The notes: a model not told the origin generated them from the letters alone. A stretch of DNA of 5,097 nt from JAUWMI01 sp964454265 (GCA_964454265.1 CAYVXD010000199.1:1-5097), one strand, 5' to 3'. Numbered from the stretch's first letter, positions 1 to 5,097 are shown. Made by a program: numbers and translations.

Positions 1-42
1 GGTATATTTTATTTTTCCCATTCTCAACTTAATTTCGTAGTC

Positions 43-70
43 TGTCCCCATATTACAACCACATATTACC
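43..70. repeat. Isolated copies of the repeat-tip motif (GTCCCCATATTAC)
   Basis: Positions 43-56 read TGTCCCCATATTAC, identical to the right tip of the 200-bp repeat at 350-363. A degenerate second copy ending in CATATTACC follows at 62-70. The rest of that repeat is not recognisable to the left (1-42), so this is either a solo tip or the tip of a different element that runs off the window. The seen part is the motif identity; its origin is inferred. Confidence 0.6.
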
Positions 71-91
71 AGGTAATCCCCCTCTCCTTGC

Positions 92-114
92 TCCTCTCCC
101 CCCAGGGGAGAGGG
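92..114. repeat. GC-rich perfect hairpin
   Basis: CCTCTCCCC at 93-101 pairs perfectly with GGGGAGAGG at 105-113 around a three-base loop, with a possible T-G pair outside it. C-rich and G-rich tracts surround it (78-126). It lies downstream, in minus-strand terms, of the small gene at 200-307. Neither strand has a T-run after the stem, so it is not a standard intrinsic terminator. Similar CCCTCTCCCC/GGGGAGAGGG palindromes are common dispersed intergenic repeats in bacteria. Confidence 0.7.
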
Positions 115-127
115 ATGGGATGAGGGG

Positions 128-155
128 AACATCAGGAGCAAACTGCTGTGATGTT
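128..155. repeat. Interrupted inverted repeat (hairpin)
   Basis: AACATCA at 128-134 pairs with TGATGTT at 149-155. Inside it, AGCA (137-140) pairs with TGCT (144-147) around a three-base loop, leaving a small GG/G internal loop. It sits seven bases outside the left tip of the repeat at 162. No T-run follows on either strand, so a terminator role is not supported. It may be a transcript structure or chance. Confidence 0.5.
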
Positions 156-199
156 TGGTGCGATAGGGCGACGGGAATATATTTCTTCCTACCGGGCAA

Positions 200-307
200 T
201 TATTTATTTTTCTTTTCTCTTTTCAATTTTCGTTTTTCCTTTGGAGTAAGCTTGGCCTTTTTCTGTTGTTCTCTTTTGCCTTTATCTTTTTTCCCCTTAT
301 CACCCAT
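200..307 (-). CDS. 35-residue Lys-rich small protein, copy A
   Basis: ATG at 307-305 opens a 35-codon frame ending in TAA (202-200). The peptide starts MGDKGKKDKGK, continues REQQKKAKLTPKEK and ends in KREKKNK. It has 15 Lys, 3 Arg and only 5 acidic residues, with no hydrophobic segment, so it is predicted to be soluble, strongly cationic and partly helical or disordered. AAGGAG (321-316) lies 8 bases upstream, a near-ideal ribosome binding site. A second copy at 2361-2468 has the same length, with five base differences: two synonymous, two Lys/Arg exchanges and one Pro/Gln change. It follows the DUF362 gene on the same strand after 148 bp. Such composition suits nucleic-acid or ribosome binding, but that is only inference and I do not recognise a named family. 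It could still be an accidental frame inside a repeat. Confidence 0.6.
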   Translation of the reverse strand: MGDKGKKDKGKREQQKKAKLTPKEKRKLKREKKNK

Positions 308-315
308 ATCAGTTT

Positions 316-321
316 CTCCTT
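316..321 (-). promoter_or_regulatory. Ribosome binding site of small gene copy A
   Basis: On the minus strand this reads AAGGAG, 8 bases before the ATG at 307. The same hexamer and spacing are kept in copy C even though bases just upstream differ, which supports translation of the small frame. Confidence 0.65.
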
Positions 322-365
322 GCTAGCAAATGACTTGTATTTCTTAACCTGTCCCCATATTACCA

Positions 366-380
366 TGCCCCCATATTACC
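366..380. repeat. Extra copy of the repeat right-tip motif
   Basis: TGCCCCCATATTACC at 366-380 repeats TGTCCCCATATTACC at 350-364 with one change, at a 16-base period. The duplicated tip sits directly outside copy A, between it and the DUF362 stop codon. It may be the trace of a nested insertion or of slippage at the tip. Confidence 0.65.
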
Positions 381-455
381 AGTAAAGTAACGGCTATGCA
401 AACGTGCGGCTTTTTCGAGGGAATTCTCACGGACGAGTTTTTTGACCACGCGGGA

Positions 456-2141
456 TCAGTACAGCCGCCATTCCTGCACAGCCGAAGGGGATGGGATACC
501 GTTAATCAGTTCAATCCCATTGCCGGTTCCCAGGTTTCGGGTATATTGTTTATTCGTAGCATTGTTCCAGTGCTCGTGCACTCCCAAGCTTCCTAGCGGC
601 GTTCCGTCGTTCTCGGGATCGTATACGGTAGCGGAAGGCGCACTGTCAGCCAGCGCCGCTTCATGGAGGTAATCGTCCACGGCGCCGCTTCCCACACTCC
701 CGTGTCCACCCATGTCGTCCGCAAACTCCGCCCTCAGGAAGTCCAGAGCGACCGAATCAATCGCGACCGGGTCCTGTGACATCAGGATGCTGGACGGATA
801 ATCGTTATAGAATGGCGAGTTCTGCCATTTCAGCGGGCGCGAACCGGCTCCGTGATAGGGAAATCCCCACAGACCGTCCAGGACATAGAGCATCGTTTTT
901 CCGCCCAGATGTTCGTGTCCCATCAGATCGACTAACAAACGGTACTGGCCGGGATCGGGCGAAGTCGCGACCAGGTTGGTATGTTGCGCGCCGCGCGGAT
1001 TCCGGCAGAAGCAGCCATACCAGTTTTTGGCGCACGCGGTGCTGCCCGAGGCGGAGTGGCCTTTCATGATCGCAAAGTTTATCACGTAGTCCGCGTCAAC
1101 AAACGGCATCGGCAAGTAATCGGACGGAATCGGCTGATCATCCATATCCACACTGCTGTAGTGGATTAACTGCTGGGTGGAGCTGGTTACCATGACGCGT
1201 CCTTCTTTCGAACCGGGGATTTCGCCATACTCGTCGTAATAACTCGTTTCTGCATAGATCACATCAGGAAACAGGGCGTTGCAGCGGTCGAACGTCTTAT
1301 TGGCAATATAGCGGGACGCATCGCAGACGGTGATGTCCTCCTGCCGGACTCCTGCTTTGTAGACCAGTTGTTTGAGCAGCGACACGAGGACCTGCGGGCT
1401 GCTGTCCGCATTCTGGTCGACATCATCGTGCGTTCTTTGTTCCACATGGTTCGGCTTGATCACCAGGCGTTCCCCCGATGCATATCCAACCGGTCCTTTT
1501 CCGTGGTTGTTGTTGAAGTGTTTGAAAAGGGCTTCCCAGGCGGCCTCTTCGGAGCCCGCCTCCGTCAGCCAGAGCACCGTCTGCTTCATCATCTTGTCGA
1601 CGACGAACTGGCTGGTATGATCATCGTCCCAATAGTGAATATCGTCACGTTCGTCCCAGGATTCGTCCCAGTTCGTCGCATCCCGGTCGAAGGCCCAGGT
1701 CACGCGACCCGGGAAAATACCCATTGCCGTCCCCATAGGCGAGTTGGGCGAATCGGTCGGCGTGAATGGCGCGCTTGCCGCGTTGGGGGATGTAATATTG
1801 GCCGTGGTCCAGAAGCAGGCGAAAGCCGCCGCCACACAGACGCCGGCCAACAGATAGCGCGATTCTTTTAAACGGCGCTGCGCTTTCCGCAAGGCGAACG
1901 CCATGCCGTAGAGCCCCGCAATATAAGTGACAAAAGCCACCGCGATGGGGAAAGCCGCCCGCTGGCACGGGTAAGTGGCGCGGCTGGGCTTGGGGATGCA
2001 TCGAACCAGGAACCATACAAGCGCCAGAAATCCCATGACGGGGAAAAGCCGGTTGCGCAGGCGGTTTTTCGCGCCACTGGGCAATGGTTCGCTCGGGCGG
2101 GGACAATATTCGGAAGATTCGCCGAAATTCCGATGCTTCAT
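456..2141 (-). CDS. Membrane-anchored DUF362 (PF04015-like) domain protein
   Basis: The protein has 561 residues. Three hydrophobic segments at about 33-49, 62-84 and 95-114 suggest membrane anchoring before a large soluble domain. The soluble part looks like the DUF362 family: GIFPGRVTWAFDRDATNWD near 141-159, a GERLVIKPN stretch, CDASRYI, MKGHSASGSTACAKNWYG at 359-376, LGGKTMLYVLDGLWG, SQDPVAIDS at 455-463 and VHEHWNN at 521-527, followed by a YTRNLG...GIEL ending. The family's function is not established. Some members carry added 4Fe-4S cysteine motifs, and I see none here. ATG at 2141 is chosen because GAGG lies 10 bases upstream and the next in-frame methionine would cut the first hydrophobic segment. 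The start lies 219 bp below small gene copy C on the same strand, so co-transcription is possible. I am confident of the family by pattern recognition, and make no claim about activity. Confidence 0.85.
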   Translation of the reverse strand: MKHRNFGESSEYCPRPSEPLPSGAKNRLRNRLFPVMGFLALVWFLVRCIPKPSRATYPCQRAAFPIAVAFVTYIAGLYGMAFALRKAQRRLKESRYLLAGVCVAAAFACFWTTANITSPNAASAPFTPTDSPNSPMGTAMGIFPGRVTWAFDRDATNWDESWDERDDIHYWDDDHTSQFVVDKMMKQTVLWLTEAGSEEAAWEALFKHFNNNHGKGPVGYASGERLVIKPNHVEQRTHDDVDQNADSSPQVLVSLLKQLVYKAGVRQEDITVCDASRYIANKTFDRCNALFPDVIYAETSYYDEYGEIPGSKEGRVMVTSSTQQLIHYSSVDMDDQPIPSDYLPMPFVDADYVINFAIMKGHSASGSTACAKNWYGCFCRNPRGAQHTNLVATSPDPGQYRLLVDLMGHEHLGGKTMLYVLDGLWGFPYHGAGSRPLKWQNSPFYNDYPSSILMSQDPVAIDSVALDFLRAEFADDMGGHGSVGSGAVDDYLHEAALADSAPSATVYDPENDGTPLGSLGVHEHWNNATNKQYTRNLGTGNGIELINGIPSPSAVQEWRLY

Positions 2142-2189
2142 AAGAGAGATACCTCAACGATTTTGGATTTTTTTTCGGTGGCAAAGTGA

Positions 2190-2202
2190 GAAGGTAACCT
2201 TC
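2190..2202. promoter_or_regulatory. Perfect 13-bp palindrome upstream of the DUF362 gene
   Basis: GAAGGTAACCTTC is a perfect palindrome around one central base, about 50 bp upstream of the DUF362 start. It could be an operator half-site pair. No convincing -35/-10 pair was found in the same gap (2142-2254), so this remains a guess. The rest of that gap shows only an A/T-tract at 2161-2175 and no gene. Confidence 0.25.
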
Positions 2203-2254
2203 AAGGGAAAAAATGGGGCATTTCCACGCGGAAGACAAGAGAAATCTTGGATAC

Positions 2255-2316
2255 GATAGGGGGGACAATAGGGCGACGGGTATATATTTCTTCCCACCGG
2301 GCATTTATTTATTCTT
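2255..2316 (-). repeat. Truncated left-end fragment of the repeat, copy B
   Basis: Bases 2266-2316 repeat the left end of copy C (2320-2372) almost exactly: the tip AATAGGGCGACGGG, the TATATATTTCTTCCCACC stretch and the last codons (KNK-stop) of the small gene. Homology ends after 2316. Just outside lies a further tip-like motif, GATAGGGGGGAC at 2255-2266. The fragment cannot make the peptide. It shows that part of the element was duplicated in direct orientation next to copy C. Confidence 0.8.
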
Positions 2317-2360
2317 GGACCAATAGGGGGACGGGTTATATATTTCTTCCCACCGGGCAT

Positions 2361-2468
2361 TTATTTATTCTTCTTTTCTTTTTTCAATTTTCGTTTTTCC
2401 TTTTGAGTAAGCTTGGCCTTTTTCTGTTGTTCTCTTTTGCCCTTATCTCTTTTCCCCTTATCACCCAT
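2361..2468 (-). CDS. 35-residue Lys-rich small protein, copy C
   Basis: ATG at 2468-2466 opens a 35-codon frame ending in TAA (2363-2361). It starts MGDKGKRDKGK, continues REQQKKAKLTQKEK and ends in KKEKKNK, with 15 Lys and 3 Arg and no membrane segment. AAGGAG at 2482-2477 gives 8-base spacing, identical to copy A. It begins 62 bp below the hydrolase stop codon on the same strand, so it could be translated from a hydrolase transcript; no convincing promoter of its own is visible. The last 16 codons are base-for-base identical to the partial copy at the right edge, while the flank beyond the stop differs. The stop overlaps a following ATG (TAAATG), but that next frame is not kept in all copies. 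Function unknown; a cationic RNA- or DNA-binding peptide is the simplest guess. Confidence 0.62.
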   Translation of the reverse strand: MGDKGKRDKGKREQQKKAKLTQKEKRKLKKEKKNK

Positions 2469-2476
2469 ATCTGTTT

Positions 2477-2482
2477 CTCCTT
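2477..2482 (-). promoter_or_regulatory. Ribosome binding site of small gene copy C
   Basis: AAGGAG on the minus strand, 8 bases before the ATG at 2468; same motif and spacing as in copy A. Confidence 0.65.
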
Positions 2483-2530
2483 GTTGGAAAATGAATTGTA
2501 TTTCTTAACCTTTACCCATATTACTCCTTT

Positions 2531-4903
2531 TTACTTTTTACTCTCCCCAGGGGTATAAACCTTTGTCTCGCCCGAAGCCTTCCAGTGCGCCATAACGCTT
2601 CCCGCCTGGACTGTCTTGTCCCGGTAGGCAAATACCTTCTCGGAGAAATTGGCGACAATCTCCACCTTATCGTCAAAGACGGACTTTTGCACCAAGCGGT
2701 CTTCGCTCAGCCAGGCAAAGTCGGTCATCTGCGAGAAGCCCAGCTCACGGTGCAGCGGTGAGAAGAAATCATACTGTTCCTTCATCGTATCCTTGCGCTT
2801 TTGGAACTCATCGGCATTCACATGGTACATCGGCGGCACCCCATACAGCATCTGCGTCAGGAAGATCAGATCCTTCTCGGCAGGATACTTCAGGTTTCCT
2901 TTACCCCAATGGTTTGTTGCGATAACCGAGTCATGAAAAACCGTCTCGAAAAGCGGCAACCGGAACCGGGGATCGAAATGGAAATACCGATACTTCTCTT
3001 TCAATTTGGTGGGCTTGAAAAAGTTTGCCGGACCGTCCGGAGGCCAGTAGCCGCCCGCATAATACTCCGAGTTTTTGTCCTTCAAGTCGGGATCGCCCCA
3101 GCCAAAGGCCGAGATGAACATCCCCTCGGCAACATGAATGGCCGGCGCTGAGTAAGAACAGCCACCCTCGGAGCCCATGACGACATCGAACTTACCCGTG
3201 ATCCATTTCATCCGGTCGTTTCGCTCCATCGCATCCTCATGCTGTGTAACCATCCGGCCGGAGGTATAGTCGTCGAATACCTGGCCGTAAGCATCGCAAT
3301 CAATAAAGTAGTAGTTGTAAGGCACCTTCTCAAAGTTTTTATTAACCCGATCCTCTACATAAGGGCGGGCGGCTATCGGGCTCAAGTTATATCCTCTTTG
3401 CTTGAAGCCCTTTTTGATTGTACCGTCTCTTCTGGTGATACCGCCGATATCATAGAGTTCCTGATTGAACTGTGCGGTCGGCCAGGTAGCGTCGGTGCCT
3501 TTGAGTTTCGGATCATGGATGCTGTGAAAGGAATCGTAAATGCCGAACAAGTATCCCATCTTGTCCGCTTCGACGGCCACTTCCGGTCGCTTCTCCACAC
3601 CGCCCTTACCTTCCAGGCAGATTCTTAAGCGGTCGAATCCCTCGGCCTTCATCTGCTTCAGCATGGCGACCGAGAGCGAGCCTCCCCACTGATCGACCGG
3701 CATCATGTATTCGGGATAAGCCGCCTGGAGCAACAAACCGTTCATGCGGCATAGTTCCTTCAGGCTCAAAGAGGAGCGCTTGTGCGCAAGCATTTTCTTT
3801 GCCTGCTCGGGGATTGTGATGCCTTGCCAGGAGGCTTCATCATAAAACTCCGGCAGGGCGACCAAGCGGGACAGTTCATTGGCAATGTCTCGCTGCAGAT
3901 AAGCATAGTCATAAGGCGTGGTGGTCATCTCGACCACTTCGCCCCACTGTTCGGCTTTCATCAGCTTCTTGAGCCGCTTGCCGACGCTAGGTTTATCGGA
4001 CTTGCTCTCGGCGACCAGCTGCTTGGTGAAGGGTTTCCAGATTTTTGCCCAGCGGCTCTTGGGGCTACGGATGTTTTCTTTAGTAAGATAGGCATCGCCC
4101 CAGAGGTAAATGTGCGAGGCACCCAGAAGCCGCTCGACCTTGGGAGTCTTCTTCATTTTCTCTTTCATGCTCACAAACTCACCGCTCGCGATCAGCCACT
4201 GGCGAAACTTCTGCGCTGGCTCCACTGGCGTCTTATTCTCACCCAGACTGATAACAAAGCCATATTCTCTCGGAGCATGATTCGGGGGGAAGTCATGGTT
4301 GAACTCTGCCACAAGGTGCTCTTCTTCCTTGCTGAAGCGAATCGCATTATTGTAGCGGTTGGTGATGATATAGGTTAGCGAATAATCGCCACAGTCCAGC
4401 CCCCAAAACGGCAGCCCGAGACCTTCCAGAGTATCGACGCTTCCCCAAGCGAGCAGGCGATCCACCCAGCGCCGATCGTTCATCGGAATATAAGAGCCTT
4501 CCCAATGCGGCCAGATCAATCCCTTGACCGGCTCATCCATGCGAAGCCGCGGCCAGGAGAAGACGACCGGCTCTTTGACCTTGATGTTTGCGCTGAGCTG
4601 GCCGCCCTCGAGTTTCATCGACACCGATATCCCTTTGCCCTCGAAGTCCCATTGCACCTCATTGGTCTGAGTTTGCAGATTAATCACATTGCCCAGGCTC
4701 GCCTGTCCGTTTGAAATCTTGTAGGGTGAGGCGTCGACCGGTTGGGCGGTTACTTGCAGCGTGGTCGGTTCAATCGTGACCGTCCACTTGCTGTTGCTAA
4801 GTTCCACCGGAGCAGATTGTGCGACGCCGAGCGACAAGACCAGAAGAAACACTGTAACGATTGAAACGAAGCTGCTGCTTTGAACGCGGTATTCATTTCT
4901 CAT
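2531..4903 (-). CDS. Secreted glycoside hydrolase, GH101/GH129-like
   Basis: The 790-residue precursor has a Sec signal peptide: MRNEYR, a hydrophobic core at about 12-27, and probable cleavage near 28-31 (GVAQSA). A beta-rich N-terminal region (about 32-250) contains a GLIWPHWEG...MNDRRW segment. A likely TIM-barrel region follows from about 390 to 700. Within it, YYFIDCDAYG (Asp535, Asp537), HEDAMERNDRM and VVMGSEGGCS (Glu579) resemble the nucleophile and acid/base context of the GH101/GH129 endo/exo-alpha-N-acetylgalactosaminidase group. A short beta domain ends the protein (about 725-790). A Lys-rich insert lies near 300-370. The start at 4903 is preferred over an in-frame GTG at 5002: it puts the signal peptide at the N-terminus and has AAGGAAG 10 bases upstream. 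The substrate may be an alpha-linked galactosamine or a related O-glycan, but the match is by motif memory and another clan family is possible. Confidence 0.65.
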   Translation of the reverse strand: MRNEYRVQSSSFVSIVTVFLLVLSLGVAQSAPVELSNSKWTVTIEPTTLQVTAQPVDASPYKISNGQASLGNVINLQTQTNEVQWDFEGKGISVSMKLEGGQLSANIKVKEPVVFSWPRLRMDEPVKGLIWPHWEGSYIPMNDRRWVDRLLAWGSVDTLEGLGLPFWGLDCGDYSLTYIITNRYNNAIRFSKEEEHLVAEFNHDFPPNHAPREYGFVISLGENKTPVEPAQKFRQWLIASGEFVSMKEKMKKTPKVERLLGASHIYLWGDAYLTKENIRSPKSRWAKIWKPFTKQLVAESKSDKPSVGKRLKKLMKAEQWGEVVEMTTTPYDYAYLQRDIANELSRLVALPEFYDEASWQGITIPEQAKKMLAHKRSSLSLKELCRMNGLLLQAAYPEYMMPVDQWGGSLSVAMLKQMKAEGFDRLRICLEGKGGVEKRPEVAVEADKMGYLFGIYDSFHSIHDPKLKGTDATWPTAQFNQELYDIGGITRRDGTIKKGFKQRGYNLSPIAARPYVEDRVNKNFEKVPYNYYFIDCDAYGQVFDDYTSGRMVTQHEDAMERNDRMKWITGKFDVVMGSEGGCSYSAPAIHVAEGMFISAFGWGDPDLKDKNSEYYAGGYWPPDGPANFFKPTKLKEKYRYFHFDPRFRLPLFETVFHDSVIATNHWGKGNLKYPAEKDLIFLTQMLYGVPPMYHVNADEFQKRKDTMKEQYDFFSPLHRELGFSQMTDFAWLSEDRLVQKSVFDDKVEIVANFSEKVFAYRDKTVQAGSVMAHWKASGETKVYTPGESKK

Positions 4904-4913
4904 TGTTATCTTT

Positions 4914-4920
4914 CTTCCTT
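4914..4920 (-). promoter_or_regulatory. Ribosome binding site deciding the hydrolase start
   Basis: AAGGAAG on the minus strand lies 10 bases before the ATG at 4903. It supports that start over the longer in-frame GTG start at 5002, which would place 33 extra residues ahead of the signal peptide. Confidence 0.55.
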
Positions 4921-4924
4921 TACA

Positions 4925-5010
4925 AAAAATTGAATGTTCTAAGGCTTCAGCAAGGAAATCCCTATAGTCTTTGGGGAAGGTCAATCCTAGCTTCTTTTCC
5001 ACAGTCGCGA
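4925..5010 (-). pseudogene. Possible remnant of an SMI1/KNR4-family gene (N-terminal fragment)
   Basis: Reading left from the edge of repeat copy D, in frame with the hydrolase, the translation is LATVEKKLGLTFPKDYRDFL followed by AEALEHSIF. The pattern E-K-x-LG-x-x-P-x-DY-x-x-FL is the usual opening of SMI1/KNR4 domains, which in bacteria often act as immunity proteins in toxin systems. Only about 29 residues remain of a domain normally well over 100. The 5' side stops exactly at the repeat junction and the 3' side merges into the hydrolase leader. A stop (TAA at 5026-5024) lies upstream in the repeat. The match is short and could be chance. Confidence 0.35.
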
Positions 5011-5097
5011 GATAGGGCGACGGTTATATATTTCTTGCCCCTGGGCATTTATTTATTCTTCTTTTCTTTTTTCAATTTTCGTTTTTCCTTTTGAGTA
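5011..5097 (-). repeat. Dispersed repeat, copy D, cut by the window edge
   Basis: Left tip GATAGGGCGACGG (5011-5023), then the TTATATATTTCTT stretch and the 3' half of the small gene, collinear with 2322-2409. Outside the small gene there are five substitutions and one deletion relative to copy C. The right half lies beyond the window. Same orientation as copies A and C. Confidence 0.85.
5049..5097 (-). CDS. Lys-rich small protein, copy D (partial, 5' end outside the window)
   Basis: Fifteen complete codons and a TAA stop (5051-5049) are visible, reading TQKEKRKLKKEKKNK. All 49 bases are identical to 2361-2409 of copy C, although the adjoining 38 bases after the stop differ at six places. 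The frame stays open to the edge, so the start and ribosome binding site must be looked for beyond it. It lies 145 bp upstream of the hydrolase start. Confidence 0.55.
   Translation of the reverse strand, partial: TQKEKRKLKKEKKNK

Larger units (their letters stand above)
162..364 (-). repeat. About 200-bp dispersed repeat, copy A (MITE-like, carries a small gene)
   Basis: This copy aligns with 2322-2524 almost without gaps. The left tip at 162-175 is GATAGGGCGACGGG. The right tip, read on the minus strand from 361 to 348, is AATATGGGGACAGG. The left tip of copy C (AATAGGGGGACGGG) matches that right tip at 12 of 14 positions, so the unit has imperfect terminal inverted repeats. It is AT-rich compared with the large genes and encodes a 35-residue peptide on the minus strand. 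The right tip is immediately repeated at 366-380. I see no clear target-site duplication. No transposase lies in the window, so a non-autonomous mobile element is an inference. Confidence 0.85.
2322..2524 (-). repeat. About 200-bp dispersed repeat, copy C (MITE-like, carries a small gene)
   Basis: This is a full copy, collinear with 162-364. The left tip is AATAGGGGGACGGG (2322-2335). The right tip, read on the minus strand from 2522, is AATATGGGTAAAGG, slightly decayed. On the minus strand the part after the small gene can fold: GGUGGG pairs with CCCGUC around an A/U loop (2349-2354 with 2330-2335) using two G-U pairs; fragment B forms a similar stem. The unit fills the gap between the hydrolase and DUF362 genes; its right edge is only 6 bases from the hydrolase stop codon. 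Confidence 0.88.

Noticed and set aside
92..114. Intrinsic terminator for the minus-strand genes
   Set aside because: Strong stem but no T-run follows on either strand.
120..326. Phe/Leu-rich plus-strand frame over copy A, with similar ones at 2247-2558 and 4861-5094
   Set aside because: They are the antisense of the Lys-rich gene (AAA/AAG become TTT/CTT). The frame used in copy A meets a TGA in copy C at the Pro/Gln codon, so it is not preserved, while the minus frame is.
43..380. CRISPR-like array from the repeated GTCCCCATATTAC motif
   Set aside because: Copies are few, short, irregularly spaced and lie at ends of a larger repeat; there are no spacers or cas genes.
1645..2304. 219-codon minus-strand frame overlapping the 5' half of the DUF362 gene
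   Set aside because: It is out of frame with a gene of clear family similarity, starts in repeat fragment B, and its translation shows no recognisable domain.
2154..2360. Minus-strand frame starting MPGGKKYI right after the small-gene stop (TAAATG)
   Set aside because: Start is TTG in copy A, the frame shifts between copies by single-base indels, and after about 13 codons each runs out of the repeat into unrelated sequence. Similarity follows simply from the conserved DNA.
2469..2524. Promoter inside the repeat (TACAAT at 2500-2495 on the minus strand as a -10 box)
   Set aside because: No -35 match at suitable spacing, and copy A has TACAAG instead. Too weak to annotate.
4904..5002. Longer hydrolase start at GTG 5002
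   Set aside because: It would put 33 residues ahead of a clear signal peptide; ATG 4903 has its own ribosome binding site.

Overview
The window looks like a chromosomal segment of an uncultured bacterium. Two large genes lie on the minus strand: a secreted glycoside hydrolase resembling the GH101/GH129 group, and a membrane-anchored DUF362-type protein. DUF362 proteins with this sequence style, next to secreted hydrolases and long repeat-filled gaps, bring to mind PVC-type phyla (Kiritimatiellota, Lentisphaerota, Planctomycetota). That placement is a weak inference; no phylogenetic marker gene is present.

Layout in the direction of transcription (right to left): a repeat copy cut by the window edge (5011-5097); a short fragment that reads like the start of an SMI1/KNR4 domain (about 4925-5010); the glycoside hydrolase (4903-2531); a full repeat copy (2524-2322) with an extra 50-base fragment of its own left end (2316-2266); the DUF362 gene (2141-456); a second full repeat copy (364-162); then an AT-rich, non-coding left end with two hairpins and more copies of the repeat-tip motif.

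The most interesting feature is the repeat. Each complete copy is about 200 bp and AT-rich, ends in imperfect inverted repeats, and on the minus strand carries an intact 35-codon reading frame with a strong, correctly spaced ribosome binding site. The predicted peptide is extremely basic (18 Lys/Arg of 35). The coding part differs less between copies than its flanks do, and several of the differences are synonymous or Lys/Arg exchanges, so the peptide may really be made. All three gene-flanking gaps in the window hold a copy, always in the same orientation as the large genes. This suggests a MITE-like element carrying a small gene, or a small gene family spread by such an element.

I see no metabolic link between the hydrolase and the DUF362 protein. 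They share a strand and could be co-transcribed through the repeat, but no convincing promoter or intrinsic terminator can be recognised in the gaps.
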